A DNA stretch of 64,000 nucleotides from Candidatus Latescibacterota bacterium (GTDB lineage Bacteria > Latescibacterota > UBA2968). The DNA is taken from contig JAJDYX010000032.1 of the NCBI GenBank assembly GCA_022824945.1, positions 1 to 64,000 of the forward strand, written 5' to 3'. Position 1 is the first letter of the stretch. Each line of letters begins with the position of its first letter. This document shows, piece after piece, positions 63,836 to 64,000 of the stretch. Under the pieces are notes generated by a model. It saw nothing but the letters and a program-made list of their open reading frames with translations, made no database searches and was not told where the DNA came from. A program made the position numbers and the translations under genes.

Positions 63836-64000
63836 CTAAAGCTCGACTGTGATGGCTTTTCCTTCGCGGGAAGAGAAATACGCGCCTTCGCTTACCGCTA
63901 CTTGTGCGAGTCCGTCTCGCAGGCTCGCTCCGGGTGACACATCTGTTCGCCCTTCTTTCACGCATTGCGCGAAATGCGTCCACATGTCTGTCGGCTGCTG
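63836..64000 (-). CDS. Gfo/Idh/MocA-family oxidoreductase, C-terminal fragment at window edge
   Basis: The last 54 residues of a protein whose start lies outside the window. 'MWTHFAQCVKEG', 'PGASLRDGLAQVAVSEGAYFSSREGKAI' split over the end, and the closing 'TVEL' are the standard C-terminus of Gfo/Idh/MocA dehydrogenases. It stands directly upstream of the isomerase gene, so the two work in one pathway. Too short for a closer assignment. Confidence 0.75.
   Translation of the reverse strand, partial: QQPTDMWTHFAQCVKEGRTDVSPGASLRDGLAQVAVSEGAYFSSREGKAITVEL

Overview
The window looks like a chromosomal piece of an uncultured, Gram-negative-type bacterium. Supporting signs are a predicted beta-barrel outer-membrane protein, predicted lipoproteins, fused glycyl-tRNA synthetase, dockerin-like tails of the form 'DFDGDG.VGF.DFL.F...FG', and many sulfatase, Gfo/Idh/MocA, sugar-phosphate-isomerase and ceramidase-like genes. 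This mix resembles Latescibacterota/Poribacteria-type genomes, but that placement is inferred from gene content only. No rRNA, tRNA or CRISPR array was seen. Small palindromic and tandem repeats are scattered between genes.

Layout. 1-1000: the N-terminal part of an IS605-type TnpB (minus strand), a candidate structured RNA with its own terminator, and twin hairpins. 1-8.3 kb: a DASS carboxylate transporter, an MsbA-like ABC exporter, an epimerase, a ceramidase-like hydrolase and a secreted Vgb-like propeller with a dockerin-like module. 8.3-12.6 kb: a complete Fbp/Pot-type ABC importer operon behind a near-consensus sigma70 promoter. 12.6-16.4 kb: a secreted chondroitinase-ABC-like PL8 lyase with a dockerin-like tail, preceded by a perfect-spacing sigma54 promoter inside a 450-bp segment bounded by inverted repeats. 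16.4-30.5 kb: mostly housekeeping genes (rsmD, glyQS, pyrB, monomeric icd, yceI-like), a GWxTD protein, a barrel protein, and a small DUF5069-like gene with an in-frame TGA at the family's Cys position.

30.5-37.7 kb is the most distinctive part. Two identical-architecture palindromes and a canonical sigma54 promoter precede a six-gene plus-strand cluster: a receiver/AraC regulator whose phospho-acceptor Asp is Glu, an HlyD-like fusion protein, an ABC exporter, a 131-residue Ser/Thr-rich protein without a signal peptide, a CPBP (CaaX-type) membrane protease and a TPR membrane protein. It reads as a dedicated peptide/protein export system with its substrate and processing/protection factor.

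37.8-64 kb is nearly all minus strand, in three or four operons for carbohydrate and small-molecule catabolism: two FGly sulfatases, three sugar-phosphate isomerases, two Gfo/Idh/MocA genes (one partial), a class III aminotransferase, nitrilase, LarA-like racemase, a second ceramidase-like gene, tandem HAD dehalogenase-like genes, an LLM flavoprotein, MMSA dehydrogenase, a cupin and proA. Also here are an M16 protease/MNT/IMP-cyclohydrolase overlap operon and a lone AbiEii-like nucleotidyltransferase. The only plus-strand gene in this part is pckA. Together with the PL8 lyase, the sulfatases suggest that desulfation and degradation of sulfated polysaccharides is an important lifestyle trait.
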